64,000 nucleotides of DNA from Tubulanus polymorphus (Eukaryota > Nemertea > Palaeonemertea > Tubulaniformes > Tubulanidae): assembly GCF_964204645.1 (NCBI RefSeq), contig NC_134029.1, positions 15,554,850 through 15,618,849 on the forward strand, written 5' to 3'. The notes under the pieces were generated by a model. It was not told the DNA's origin. It saw only the letters and a list, made by a program, of their open reading frames with translations, and searched no databases. The translations under genes were made by a program, and so were the position numbers. Shown piece by piece: positions 55,775-64,000 of this stretch (positions within the stretch are counted from its first letter, which is position 1; every line of letters begins with the position of its first letter).

Positions 55775-55885
55775 ACTCACACTTTTAACATTGAAAATCT
55801 AAATTATTTTACTCACACTTTACTCACACTTTTAACATTGAAAATCTAAATTATTTTACTCACACTTTACTCACACTTTTAACAT
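55775..55885. promoter_or_regulatory. Mirrored CACACTTTTAACATTG iterons
   Basis: TTACTCACACTTTTAACATT occurs three times with added TTTACTCACAC units, one more than in the left arm. It lies directly upstream of the right-arm IQC-repeat gene. Confidence 0.55.
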
Positions 55886-55988
55886 TGAACAATTTTTTCA
55901 TTTTATTAGCGCTTTTATATTAAAAAGTTTATTTTTGGAAAAAAGCAAAGAAAAAATTAATTTTTCTTAACACACTACTTTTGTCTAT

Positions 55989-56105
55989 CTACGTTTTTTC
56001 ATGACGTGATTTTTGGGATTTATCGATGTATTTTTTACAATATGGACAATAATATTGATTTTTATTGACATAATTGTTTTCTGTATGTTGTTCATTATCC
56101 CCCAT
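55989..56105 (-). CDS. 38-residue zinc-finger protein, right copy
   Basis: Intact: a polar N terminus, then QYYCPYCKKYIDKSQKSRHE with the C-x2-C pair kept. Only one clear histidine follows before the stop, so it is a minimal or truncated finger. First gene inside the terminus; start after TTTTTTTTCCTTATAA. Confidence 0.65.
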   Translation of the reverse strand: MGDNEQHTENNYVNKNQYYCPYCKKYIDKSQKSRHEKT

Positions 56106-56190
56106 TTATAAGGAAAAAAAATTACTTGTGGTGATGAGTGGTGTCTCGTACTCTCGTACTCTGATCTGAAAGCCCACTCTCCCAATTACT

Positions 56191-56390
56191 AACAGTTGTT
56201 AGAATTCTATGATCATTGCAAAATTAGATACGCTGAATTAAAAGATAACATAAAATTATCTATCAGATAGAATTAATAATATTTAGTGTTGTGCAATATG
56301 TAATAAGAAGTATAAAAATGAAAAATCATTAAGAAATCATAATTATATTCATTAACTCAATGAAAAATTATATGAATCAAAATAAGATAT
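56191..56390 (+). pseudogene. 100-residue protein, 3' half, resumed after element 4
   Basis: Begins with the duplicated AACAGT, then codons matching LLEFYD and KIRYAELKDN of the intact copies. The finger (CAICNKKYKNEKSLRNH-like) is decayed by frame changes near 56260-56290. It pairs with 50140-50247. Confidence 0.7.
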
Positions 56391-56563
56391 ATGATATTTC
56401 AATTAATACCCCTTGTGTCTTTATTATCTTTAGTAGGTTTAATTACTAGTTACTTTTTATATTGAAAATTGATTTTTTATTATCCGAAATCTATATTTTA
56501 TCTTATTTTCTAGATTATTATGCTAACATTTTACTCACACTTTTAAAACATGAATATTTTAAG

Positions 56564-56713
56564 AGTAAATAGGAATAAGTTGTTTCAGGTTAAAGGTTGA
56601 AGGGGCGAGTGAGTAAAAAATAAAAATGAATTCGAGCGTGCGAGAATTTATTTTTATTTTTTATGAGCTTGGCCCCTCGACCTTTGGCCTGAAACAACTT
56701 ATTCCTATTTACT
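56564..56713. mobile_element. 150-bp terminal palindrome of element 3
   Basis: AGTAAATAGGAATAAGTTGT...ACAACTTATTCCTATTTACT with inverted GGTTAAAGGTTGAAGG arms and the GAATTCGAGCGTGCGAGAAT core. Inner neighbour GAATATTTTAAG, outer neighbour ATTGTT; no duplication around the palindrome itself, as expected if it is an element end. Confidence 0.75.
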
Positions 56714-56874
56714 ATTGTTCTATTAGACACAGAGGACTCTCATAGCGATGGAAGATGTCTCTGTGGGATTGATTTGATTTGGGTTGTTTCAACAATTATT
56801 ATTAGTTCTTTATCAACTTACTTGTTTTTACTTCTATCAAAATGTTTTGTAATCGATGGTCATACTTATTCCAG

Positions 56875-57000
56875 ATATCAATGAATGTAGGGAAAATGCG
56901 TCTTTGTGTCTGAATGGAAAATGCGAAAATACACCTGGGACATATCTATGCATTTGTAATGCTGGATATGAAGTAACAGCAAATCGAGATACTTGCGTAG
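56875..57000 (+). CDS. Fibrillin-like gene, cbEGF exon 5
   Basis: A 126-bp phase 1-1 exon between TATTCCAG and GTAAGGC. DINEC, CLNGKC, GTYLCICNAGY and TC give all six cysteines and calcium ligands. It begins 161 bp beyond the end of element 3. Confidence 0.92.
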
Positions 57001-57122
57001 GTAAGGCATAGATAATAAGTTGTCTAACCAAAAAGAGTTATAAGCGAGCATAATTATTTCATGAACGTCTTCGTTAACATATAAGCTCATTTGCCATCCA
57101 TTAGCCAATTACTTTTGACCAG

Positions 57123-57248
57123 ATGTAAATGAATGCGAACAGGACCCTCATCTATGTCATGGTGGAATATGCAAGAACAGTTTAGGGAGTTTTCGTTGTA
57201 TATGTCGTAGAGGATATGTATTATCATCAAATGGAAGAATATGTGTGG
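57123..57248 (+). CDS. Fibrillin-like gene, cbEGF exon 6
   Basis: A 126-bp phase 1-1 exon between TTTTGACCAG and GTGAGT, only 122 bp after exon 5. [23 protein letters not shown] and IC complete the EGF pattern. The short intron is in contrast with the 2-25 kb ones elsewhere in the gene. Confidence 0.92.
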
Positions 57249-58783
57249 GTGAGTAGAATATTTATATCAACTTATTCTTATTCTATTAGTTCTGATGGCC
57301 TCTTGCTTATATCGCTAAACAGTGATGTTAATAAGCCACATTTTGAATGTATGTTAGCACCAGTTGGAAATTGCAGATGATTTAGATAATCAAACAAGCT
57401 ATTGTTTAAATTTCCTGGCTGTGACTCGGCTGTTCAACTTTCGAAAGTCCTGTTTTGTGGTTCGCATTTTGGTAGATCGATAACCATTCGTATGCTTATT
57501 ACACTACGCTCAAATTTATCTTAGCATATTCAAGTGCAATTTCAGTAGCCTGTTATTTCACCAATAACAGGCGAATTGAGCCGAATTACCAAATATATAT
57601 TTCCTTATTTGTTTTTCTTTATGGTGCGCAAAGTTGAAGGCCATTTTTGACAAATTTTCAAACATACATATTTTGCAAACTGGGTATCGGTAAAACGTAC
57701 AGGGACAAATTGTCTGAGGCAAAATTATCTAAACTTGTTCCTGGTTATCTCGCTACAGTAAAAATGGCGTAAGTCGGGCACGGTGAGATAACGGAAAATG
57801 TCGTACTCCCATGGGTAAGTCGGATTTTAGGGGCTTTCTAAGAAATATTCGGGTTAGCTAAACATTAAGATTCAGTAAGAAAAAGTGATTTTATCCTCAC
57901 CTCGCATGAAACACAACTTTATAATCCAGAGAAGATTTAGAACGTGAATCGAAGAAATTGACTCGAAATTGAATTTATTAAATCCAAAATATCATATTTG
58001 TTTCAAGTCCGTAAATCGCCGTTATTCCATACACACTAATGATCAGCATTTTTCGCACTAAGTCCTCTCGAGGAAGTCAACGACTTCTAGCATTCGACTT
58101 ACGCCATTTCTACCGTATCGCCATTTATCAATTTCAATTCGGTAACCATTCTGAGGGGTGCTGGCATTAGTTGGTATAACGTAACGGAACAGATAATAAG
58201 GGTCCACGGTCCTTTTCTCTTTACGTCATCTCTCTAGATCAAATCACGGCCCCTGGCGAGAAAGTCGATCACGAACACGAATAAACAAGCAACCAAGTAT
58301 AAAAGGAACTCCAAATTTGATTTTGATGGAAATATACAATGAAAATCTATTCACTAAATCAGAAATTGTTCCTACCTTTGACCTGATTTTGAATAGATAT
58401 ACAAATTATATTTCAAATCCGATACATAAAACTTTAACATCCAACCACACAATCCAAAAATGTAGCTCTCCCTGCTCTACGAGACGAGTTCCCTCCACTC
58501 ACAGGATATGCGACTCGTTTTATACGACCAAGTCCACACCAAGGAAAACCCAGAACAAGGAATGTAGCCGGACTTAAAAGGGCCTCATTGCCCCTAGCAA
58601 ATTCATTCCGTAACTATAGCACCGTGATGACCTTCGAGTAACAACCGATTTTTCACCATAGTATTAGACTATTTGTTATCTTAATCAAAAAGATATCTAA
58701 ATATTTGTGCTAATAAATTATAAGTAACGATCACTTTCTAAATTCTAACATGATGTTGTTTTAATTAGTAAATACTTTTCCAG
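57249..58783. other. Intron without recognised genes
   Basis: GCCTGTTATTTCACCAATAACAGGC at about 57550 is a small hairpin. The plus frame at 58317-58577 has no family signature. Confidence 0.4.
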
Positions 58784-58939
58784 ACAAAAGAGAGGGATAC
58801 TGTTATAAGAAATTTGAAAATGGACGATGTCATGATCCCCGAAGAACCAGGACAAGTCTAGCCAACTGTTGCTGCACATCAGGTGCTGCGTGGAGTTGGG
58901 GGAATGGAGCCTGTGAAGTCTGTCCTGACCGTGACCAAG
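58784..58939 (+). CDS. Fibrillin-like gene, TB (8-Cys) module exon
   Basis: A 156-bp phase 1-1 exon between TTTTCCAG and GTATGG. GYCYKKFENGRC, then ANCCCTSGAAWSWGNGACEV and CP match the TB/8-Cys module: two single cysteines, the triple cysteine, the W-G segment and the C-x2-CP end. The last cysteine must be in the next exon, outside the recognised part. TB modules occur in fibrillins and latent TGF-beta binding proteins, so they set the gene's identity. Confidence 0.88.
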
Positions 58940-59322
58940 GTATGGTTTTTTGAGACTGTTGATAATTAGTTAAGAGTTATCGGTGTCACAAAGGAGACGA
59001 TCTATTCATCATTGCCGATTTCCGATTGAAAGATTTCCATTGCGCGTTGTACCAGTGAACCCGACCGACTAGATTGAGCAAATGTTGATATAAAGAAGTA
59101 ACGCTGCGATCTCCTCTTATATATCATTAACGGGTAACAATGAGTGACCCATGTGGTACAGTTTGCAGAAAATCTCTTATTCAGGTACGAGTCGATTACA
59201 TATGACATGTGTCGTATGATATCTCCGACGATATGGAATCTAATATGACACGTCGTATCCACTGCTGCCAATGAAAGATCTCGGAAAAAGCCAACGACAT
59301 ACATGATAATCAAACACAAAAC
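58940..59322. other. Intron without recognised genes
   Basis: No exon or element end is visible in this stretch. Confidence 0.35.
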
Positions 59323-59361
59323 GTATGGTAGTTGTAACGTTTAACGTTACAACTACCATAC
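59323..59361. repeat. Perfect 19-bp-stem hairpin
   Basis: GTATGGTAGTTGTAACGTT is followed directly by its complement TAACGTTACAACTACCATAC with a one-base centre. The flanks (ACAAAAC / ACTTTGTGT) continue the symmetry loosely. Possibly the joined ends of a removed or minimal foldback element. Confidence 0.75.
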
Positions 59362-59639
59362 ACTTTGTGTAATTTTTCCTAATTACCGAACTGATTCAAA
59401 TAACGGCGGCGGATCCGGAGCCAACTAATTTTAAAAAGGCCTTAGATGCAACATACCACCAAATAAATGCTGCATTGTATCCGCCACTGCACTTGAAACT
59501 GCTCTGTCTATAAAAGAAGAAATCCCACATTTCGAAGTAAATAAAACTGTTCTGCCTAGTCTTATTAGAACCAGCGGTCTTAAATTCTTAAGCCAACGGC
59601 TCAACTTTTGTTGAGAGGGGCATATAGATTTACCTGCCA

Positions 59640-60620
59640 TTGGGTTGATTTGAATCAAATTATCGCCACCAGGGGCCAACATAAAAAAATGACGTTAACA
59701 GCCTAAATGCCGCAATTGGTGACCGTTTCATGGTGACCGTTTCATTTCAAACTTGGTGCACAAGTAGGATGTCATCTGGCCGAGAACCATATTTGAAATT
59801 AGGTTGATTCGATTCAAATTATGGCAACCTGAGGACCGGCATGAAAAACAACGTTAACAGCCTAGAGGCCGCAATCATTGACCGATTCATTTCAAACTTC
59901 GTACACAAGTAGGGGAATACTTGGGCCAGAACCTTACTTATAATTGGGTTGATTTCATTCAAATTATTGCCACCAGGGGGCCGACATGAAAAACGATGTT
60001 AACAGCCTAGAGGCCGCAATTGTTGACTGATTGTTTTCAGACTTGGTACACAAGTAGAGTATCACTTGGGCCGGAACCCTATTTAGAATTGAGTCAATTC
60101 GAATAAATGGCCACCTGGGGTCTGAAATGAAAACTCGAGGCCACGATTGTTGGCCGATTTATCTCAAACTTGGTACACAAGTCGGCCAAAGGCCTATTTA
60201 AAATTGATTCAAATTATGGCCACCAGGGGCCGACCTGAGGAACAACGTTAACAGCCTAGAGGCCGCAATCGTTGACCGATTCAAATTATGGCTATCAGGG
60301 GAAAACAGCGCACTTGGTTAAGCCTACACAAGTAGAGTATCACTTGGGCCGGAACCCTATTTAGAATTGAGTCAATTCGAATAAATGGCCACCTGGGGTC
60401 TGAAATGAAAACTCGAGGCCACGATTGTTGGTCGATTTATCTCAAACTTGGTACACAAGTCGGCCAAAGGCCTATTTAAAATTGATTCAAATTATGGCCA
60501 CCAGGGGCCGACCTGAGGAACAACGTTAACAGCCTAGAGGCCGCAATCGTTGACCGATTCAAATTATGGCTATCAGGGGAAAACAGCGCACTTGGTTAAG
60601 CCTAGAGGCTGCAACTGTCG
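59640..60620. repeat. Tandem repeats including a near-identical 278-bp duplication
   Basis: Units of about 110-170 bp with CAAATTATGGCCACCAGGGG, GTTAACAGCCTAGAGGCCGC and CTTGGTACACAAGT. Within this, 60051-60328 and 60329-60606 are direct copies 278 bp apart with about one visible difference (GTTGGCC/GTTGGTC), a very recent duplication or a possible assembly join. Confidence 0.85.
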
Positions 60621-61318
60621 ATCAATTTCTTTCACTTACTTTGTGCACATGTTCTCTAATATTATTTACCACAAACCCTGTAACTCACGTGGCGGTGAAT
60701 TTCAGGCCGGGGGCATTCGAGGCTTGCCTCATTCTTTAGCAAATCATTACGATCGTCAGATCTTTACTAGAATATGACCAGGATATGACCAATTAGCGGA
60801 CGATTTCAGGCACAGACCAATAGATCTTATCACCAACATATCCAGGACAGACATCGCCACCAATGAGACTCTATTCAAGTTTGAAACCTTGATTATTTCG
60901 GTTCGAACAAAGTGGCTGATTGTTTTGGAAATTTCATAAGATGTGAAAATCTAGAACTTAACATTTTGTTGTCGTACTAGGAGAAAAGACGATAAGCTTC
61001 TTGAAAGGCAGAGGCAAAACTTGTCTGGGCTTGCTAGTCTGGGAAGGTTATCATAAGGCCAAAACTAATAGATTAGTGTTCCTTATAAAGTAATCATATT
61101 AAATCCATTGTGTTTAAACATAGGCAGATCTATTAGCTCTATCACTAGTCCGAGATTTTGTTCGTTCACATTGAGAAGATAATGAAAGATACATCATCTT
61201 TCTTGTATTTATGGTACAGATGACACGGGGGATGCCTAATTGGATATGTGCAAATTTCACACTCAAGTCAACTGTATATTTCCTTGAAGTCAATAGTACC
61301 ATAGTTATCATGTGTATG
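60621..61318. other. Intron without recognised genes
   Basis: Nothing recognised up to the terminus of element 5. Confidence 0.35.
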
Positions 61319-61402
61319 AGTAATTGTAATATGGCGTTTTCAGACCAGAGGACTAGAGGACGACACACCACTCATCACCACAAGTAGTTTTCCCCATAAT
61401 AA

Positions 61403-61727
61403 ATGGGAGATAGAAAAGCATTCTTAGCAACAATAAATAACAGAATAAAACCAACAAAAAACAATTTGAAATAAAAAAGTTAGTCGGTGTTACAAAAGAA
61501 ATTGAACACAAAATAATGAAATTAGAAAAGATAAAAACTAAATATAGAAGAAAGTAACAGCAAATTTAAGCTACTGTAATGTTAGTACAACGCGAGAATT
61601 TAAAGTATTTTTACCTAATAAATGGGTTGCATTGAGTACAGAGGAATTAAAAGATTTAGAAGGATTTAAAATAATTTACCATGGGAAAAATGAAGACGGG
61701 CATCATGATTTTGAAGTTTTTGATTAA
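61403..61727 (+). pseudogene. Terminus-proximal small conserved protein, broken
   Basis: The ATG lies 85 bp inside the terminus, after CCCCATAATAA. The readings MGDRKAFLATINN at the start and REFKVFLPNKWVALSTEELK, IIYHGKNEDGHHD at the end are in different frames, with several shifts and a stop between 61465 and 61560. Counterpart of 7117-7445, at the same distance from the terminus. Confidence 0.65.
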
Positions 61728-61889
61728 AAAAATAAATTGATAATAAAATTAATTAAATATTAAGAATAAAAAAATAATATCAAGAATCCGAAATGACTTA
61801 TCTGGACAATTTAATTGCTCCGCATAGACTGACAAAAGTAGTGAGATATTCAATTAATTAAAATAAAATCATTTTTTTGCTTTTTTTCT

Positions 61890-62803
61890 AAAATATTATT
61901 CCATTTTTTTTTTGTGAATTTTGGAATATCAGAAGTATTTTCATTTTTAATAGCAGTAGTTTCAGAATTATTGATAACATAAATTTTATTTGATTTCTTA
62001 TACCAACTACACCCAAACAAAATGAATACAATTACAAATCCAGTTGTAAAATACAGATATTTATCAAATATTCTATTATTAGAAGGAGGAGAAATAACAA
62101 TATTTTCACCATTTTTATTGACATTTTTATTACTTATTTTTTCTTTTACAGCTTTTTTATATTCCTGTGATTTAATTCCTAATTGCCGAGACCATTCAAT
62201 TTGTTTCTGAGTTCTCGGTTTTTTTCTTCACAGTTAATCCTTTCACCTCTTCCACTTCGCCCATTTATTGTAGAAAAATTTTTACTTTCAAGATTTGAAA
62301 ATGTTATAGCTCCAGTTGATAATAGCGTCATAAATCCCCCTAATTGAAATGATGAATATCCAATCCATTTATTTAATTCAGTCATAACTAAATAATCATT
62401 TTTTAAATCGGAATATGATTTATTTTCATCTTGAATTGGCAGCATATAATTACATAATTTACTATAACCTTTTACTACATTTTCTGATATCGCATCATTA
62501 ATTCTAGCTATTCTCGCAGTTTCATTAATCTTAAATAATTTATTAATTTCATCTGATTTCATTGTATCTAATTCATCATAAGTTACATTTTTACTAATAA
62601 AACTTTTACATTTCCCAGATGCTATTAATATTTCTAATTGATGTTTGCAATAAAGGTAATATTCATAATTATTGTTTGTAGTTATATCATTCAAAGCACC
62701 ATTATTATCTGACGCTTATTTTGTTTCTGTTATACCTAAATCATCCAAAGTTTTTTCAATTGGAACATCACTATTTTTAGATTTTATTTTCTTTTCACCT
62801 CCC
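61890..62803 (-). pseudogene. Conserved element protein with C-terminal membrane helix, broken
   Basis: Start at 62803 after TTGTTTCTTATATAA. A 29-codon N terminus ends in TAA near 62716; the main open part (62694-62179) has SENVVKGYSKLCNYMLPIQD, LVMTELNKWIGYSSFQLGGF. After a frameshift near 62215 it continues with IEWSRQLGIKSQEYKKAV and a membrane helix (YFTTGFVIVFILFGCSWY). The ELxxWIGYxSFxLGG part is familiar from uncharacterised Polinton-linked proteins. Function unknown. Confidence 0.6.
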
Positions 62804-62837
62804 ATTTATATAAGAAACAATTTAGTTGCGTTGTTGC

Positions 62838-63125
62838 AACTAGAATTCAACTAGAATTTAACTAGAATGTAAATAAAAATATACTAGATTAACAAGCTAG
62901 TTGAAATATTGTTTTTATTTATTTTTGTTGAATTTTATTTGATTTTTGTTTCAACTACCAATAACTAGAATTCAACTAGAATGTAACTAAAAATATACTA
63001 GATTAACAAGCTTGTTGAAATATTGTTTTTATTTATTTTTTTTTTTGTTTCAACTACCAATAACTAAAATTTAACTAGAATGTAACTAAAAATATACTAG
63101 ATTAACAAGCTAGTTGAATTTAAAT
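62838..63125. repeat. Three tandem copies of a unit of about 110-118 bp
   Basis: AACTAGAATGTAACTAAAAA, TATACTAGATTAACAAGCTAG and TTGAAATATTGTTTTTATTT repeat from about 62858, 62975 and 63082. It lies between the ATPase and the next gene; could be a transcription or replication control region. Confidence 0.75.
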
Positions 63126-63184
63126 AAATTCATATTTAAATCGGTGTTGTAATCGAAATAGTAATTTTGATCTTTTATCATTTT

Positions 63185-63724
63185 TCAATTTATCCATATA
63201 TTATGTAAATCATGTGGAATCATATCATTTTCCTCAAGTGCATTTTTCATCGATTTCCTATCTTTATTGTAGAATAATACTAAAAATCTTATATTCTCCC
63301 TAAAATCTTTCACAATCGAATTATATTTTTGATTTAAAACACACGTTGTTATTCCAAAATGTCTCCCAGAGAAAGCTAAATAGCATAACTCACTTTCTCT
63401 AACTTTTGAATCATGTAAATTTGCCCAATCATCTATGATAAATAATGCATTTGATCCTTTATAGATATCAATTGCTATTTTGATACAATTATCTAAATTT
63501 TCTTCAACTGTTTTAGGATTTAATACAATAAATTTATTATTTCTAGTAATATTTCTATCATAAGTTTGATTAAATTCAGACGTTTGACAAAATAATACTA
63601 TATTATCAAAATAGTTTTTATAAATAGTTTCTAATAAATTTAATATAAATTAAGTTTTTCGACAATTTGTTACACCAGAAATTAACATATTATGAGGCTC
63701 AAATATAAATAATTCCCTATTCAT
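63185..63724 (-). pseudogene. A32/FtsK-like DNA packaging ATPase, one stop and altered Walker A
   Basis: 179 codons. Walker A region SGVTNCRKT at residues 16-24, where the glycine before KT is Arg; an in-frame TAA follows directly (about 63650). Then Walker B (ALFIIDDWA), the GRHFGITTCVLNQ segment typical of these packaging ATPases, and a short C terminus. The ATG directly follows the integrase stop (TAAATG). In intact elements it pumps DNA into the capsid. This copy cannot be functional as read. Confidence 0.78.
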
Positions 63725-64000
63725 TTATGTATTTTTAATTTTACTCGATAATATCCATTCATTGTATTTATCTGGCCATCCAACCCATTTTACTAAAGAA
63801 TATTTTTTTCTATTAACAGTTTTTGTTTTTAATACTTTTTCAATTTTATATTCTTGTTCTAGATTTTCAGTAGTTAAACTTAATTCTTCTTCATAAAAGT
63901 ACCCATCTACTTCTTTACCATTTAAATCTTCTAATTTATAGACATATGGTTTTGTTGTTATTACCTTTTTTATTTTGTATATATCTCTAGTAAAATTACG
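63725..64000 (-). CDS. Polinton integrase, C-terminal chromodomain part (partial)
   Basis: 92 open codons from the window edge. After a beta-rich linker (PYVYKLEDLNGKEVDGYFYE) comes a chromodomain, YKIEKVLKTK then KYSLVKWVGWPDKYNEWI, with the aromatic-cage-like Y/W/W residues, ending at TAA 63725-63727. RVE integrases of Polintons end in just such a chromodomain. The catalytic DDE part lies beyond 64000. Immediate neighbour upstream of the ATPase start. Confidence 0.75.
   Translation of the reverse strand, partial: RNFTRDIYKIKKVITTKPYVYKLEDLNGKEVDGYFYEEELSLTTENLEQEYKIEKVLKTKTVNRKKYSLVKWVGWPDKYNEWILSSKIKNT

Larger units (their letters stand above)
50248..56190. mobile_element. 5,943-bp giant palindromic Polinton-like mini-element 4
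   Basis: The left end AGTAATTGGGAAAGTGGGCT (50248) and right end AGCCCACTCTCCCAATTACT (56190) are inverted. The whole element is an inverted repeat with its centre near 53141 (spacer of about 20 bp between AACAATAAGTTA and TAACTTATTGTT). The direct 6-bp flank AACAGT is present at 50242-50247 and 56191-56196. AG...CT ends with a 6-bp duplication are the Polinton integration signature. Each arm encodes the same four small genes pointing to the centre. The arms differ by point changes, minisatellite length and a left-only segment of about 255 bp. Confidence 0.9.
48226..56713. mobile_element. Polinton-like element 3 (small, capsid-less), with element 4 nested inside
   Basis: The left end is half of the terminal palindrome (AAATAAATTCTCGCAAGCTC to CCCTATTTTT); the right end is the full palindrome 56564-56713. 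Both are joined on the inner side to a similar AATATTCAT/ATGAATATT stretch. Genes: a small conserved protein, a polymerase N-terminal fragment, an IQC-repeat protein, a 65-residue-type membrane protein and a 100-residue-type protein split by element 4. Without the insert it is about 2.5 kb. No capsid, ATPase or integrase. Confidence 0.65.
61319..64000. mobile_element. Polinton-like element 5, integrase/ATPase end (runs off window)
   Basis: The left terminus AGTAATTGTAATATGGCG (61319) is followed by CAGACCAGAGGACTAGAGGA and CACCACTCATCACCACAAGT, as in the other ends. Outer six bases: TGTATG. Gene order inward: small terminal gene (+), then on minus a membrane-anchored conserved protein, packaging ATPase and integrase. 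This is the gene set that element 2 lacks. The matching right end should carry TGTATG as target duplication outside this window. Confidence 0.8.

Noticed and set aside
50248-56190. Giant palindrome as a pure assembly foldback
   Set aside because: Arms differ in length, minisatellite copy number and point changes, and a 6-bp duplication with an internal empty-site control is present. Long-read confirmation is still desirable.
58317-58577. 86-codon frame before the TB exon
   Set aside because: No domain, no splice support, low-complexity composition.
62022-62210. Hydrophobic plus-strand frame in element 5
   Set aside because: It is antisense to the frameshifted minus-strand gene that carries the matching membrane helix and continues the conserved protein.

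Overview
The window is nuclear DNA of a metazoan, probably an aquatic invertebrate; I cannot name the species. The host layer is one plus-strand gene. Seven short exons (8666-8794, 33992-34120, 36238-36360, 46820-46942, 56875-57000, 57123-57248, 58784-58939) have AG/GT splice sites and phase-1 boundaries at both ends. Six encode single calcium-binding EGF modules. The seventh encodes a TB (8-cysteine) module with the diagnostic triple cysteine. That combination is typical of fibrillin/LTBP-type extracellular matrix proteins. Everything else lies in its introns, including one of about 25 kb.

The introns are packed with AT-rich, virus-like mobile DNA of the Polinton/Maverick/adintovirus type. 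Its hallmark genes are protein-primed family B DNA polymerase, double-jelly-roll major capsid protein, penton-like minor capsid protein, A32/FtsK-like packaging ATPase and chromodomain integrase. None of the longer copies is intact: stops, frameshifts and truncations are present and are described gene by gene. The main copies are: (1) 3284-7530, a truncated element whose polymerase carries an intein with LAGLIDADG motifs at the motif C site; (2) 20030-31738, about 11.7 kb with polymerase and the capsid module, lacking ATPase and integrase; (3) 48226-56713, a small element without capsid genes; (4) 50248-56190, a 5,943-bp giant palindrome inserted in element 3, with 5'-AG...CT-3' ends and a perfect 6-bp target duplication AACAGT; (5) 61319-64000+, the integrase/ATPase end of a further element that runs out of the window.

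The genes of these elements share a start signal, a T-tract followed a few bases later by TAWATAAATG or a close variant, which resembles late promoters of large DNA viruses. A second family of short palindromes of 150-410 bp with AGTAA...TTACT ends recurs at 615-766, 31788-32198, 39271-39420 and 56564-56713.

Other content: two inverted arms (767-3283 and 16834-20029) enclosing about 13.5 kb; a 3.5-kb PIF/Harbinger transposon (8940-12451) with both its genes, and a second Harbinger fragment near 41.9 kb; a non-LTR retrotransposon RT remnant (13846-14565); an HNH-type endonuclease remnant (15.7-16.1 kb); several MITE-like foldbacks; and tandem repeats, the largest near 7.6-8.3 kb and 59.6-60.6 kb. 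No rRNA gene, convincing tRNA or CRISPR array was seen.

The most notable observations are the intein next to an intein-free paralogue in the same window, the palindromic mini-element with its empty-site control, and the conserved virus-like start-site motif.
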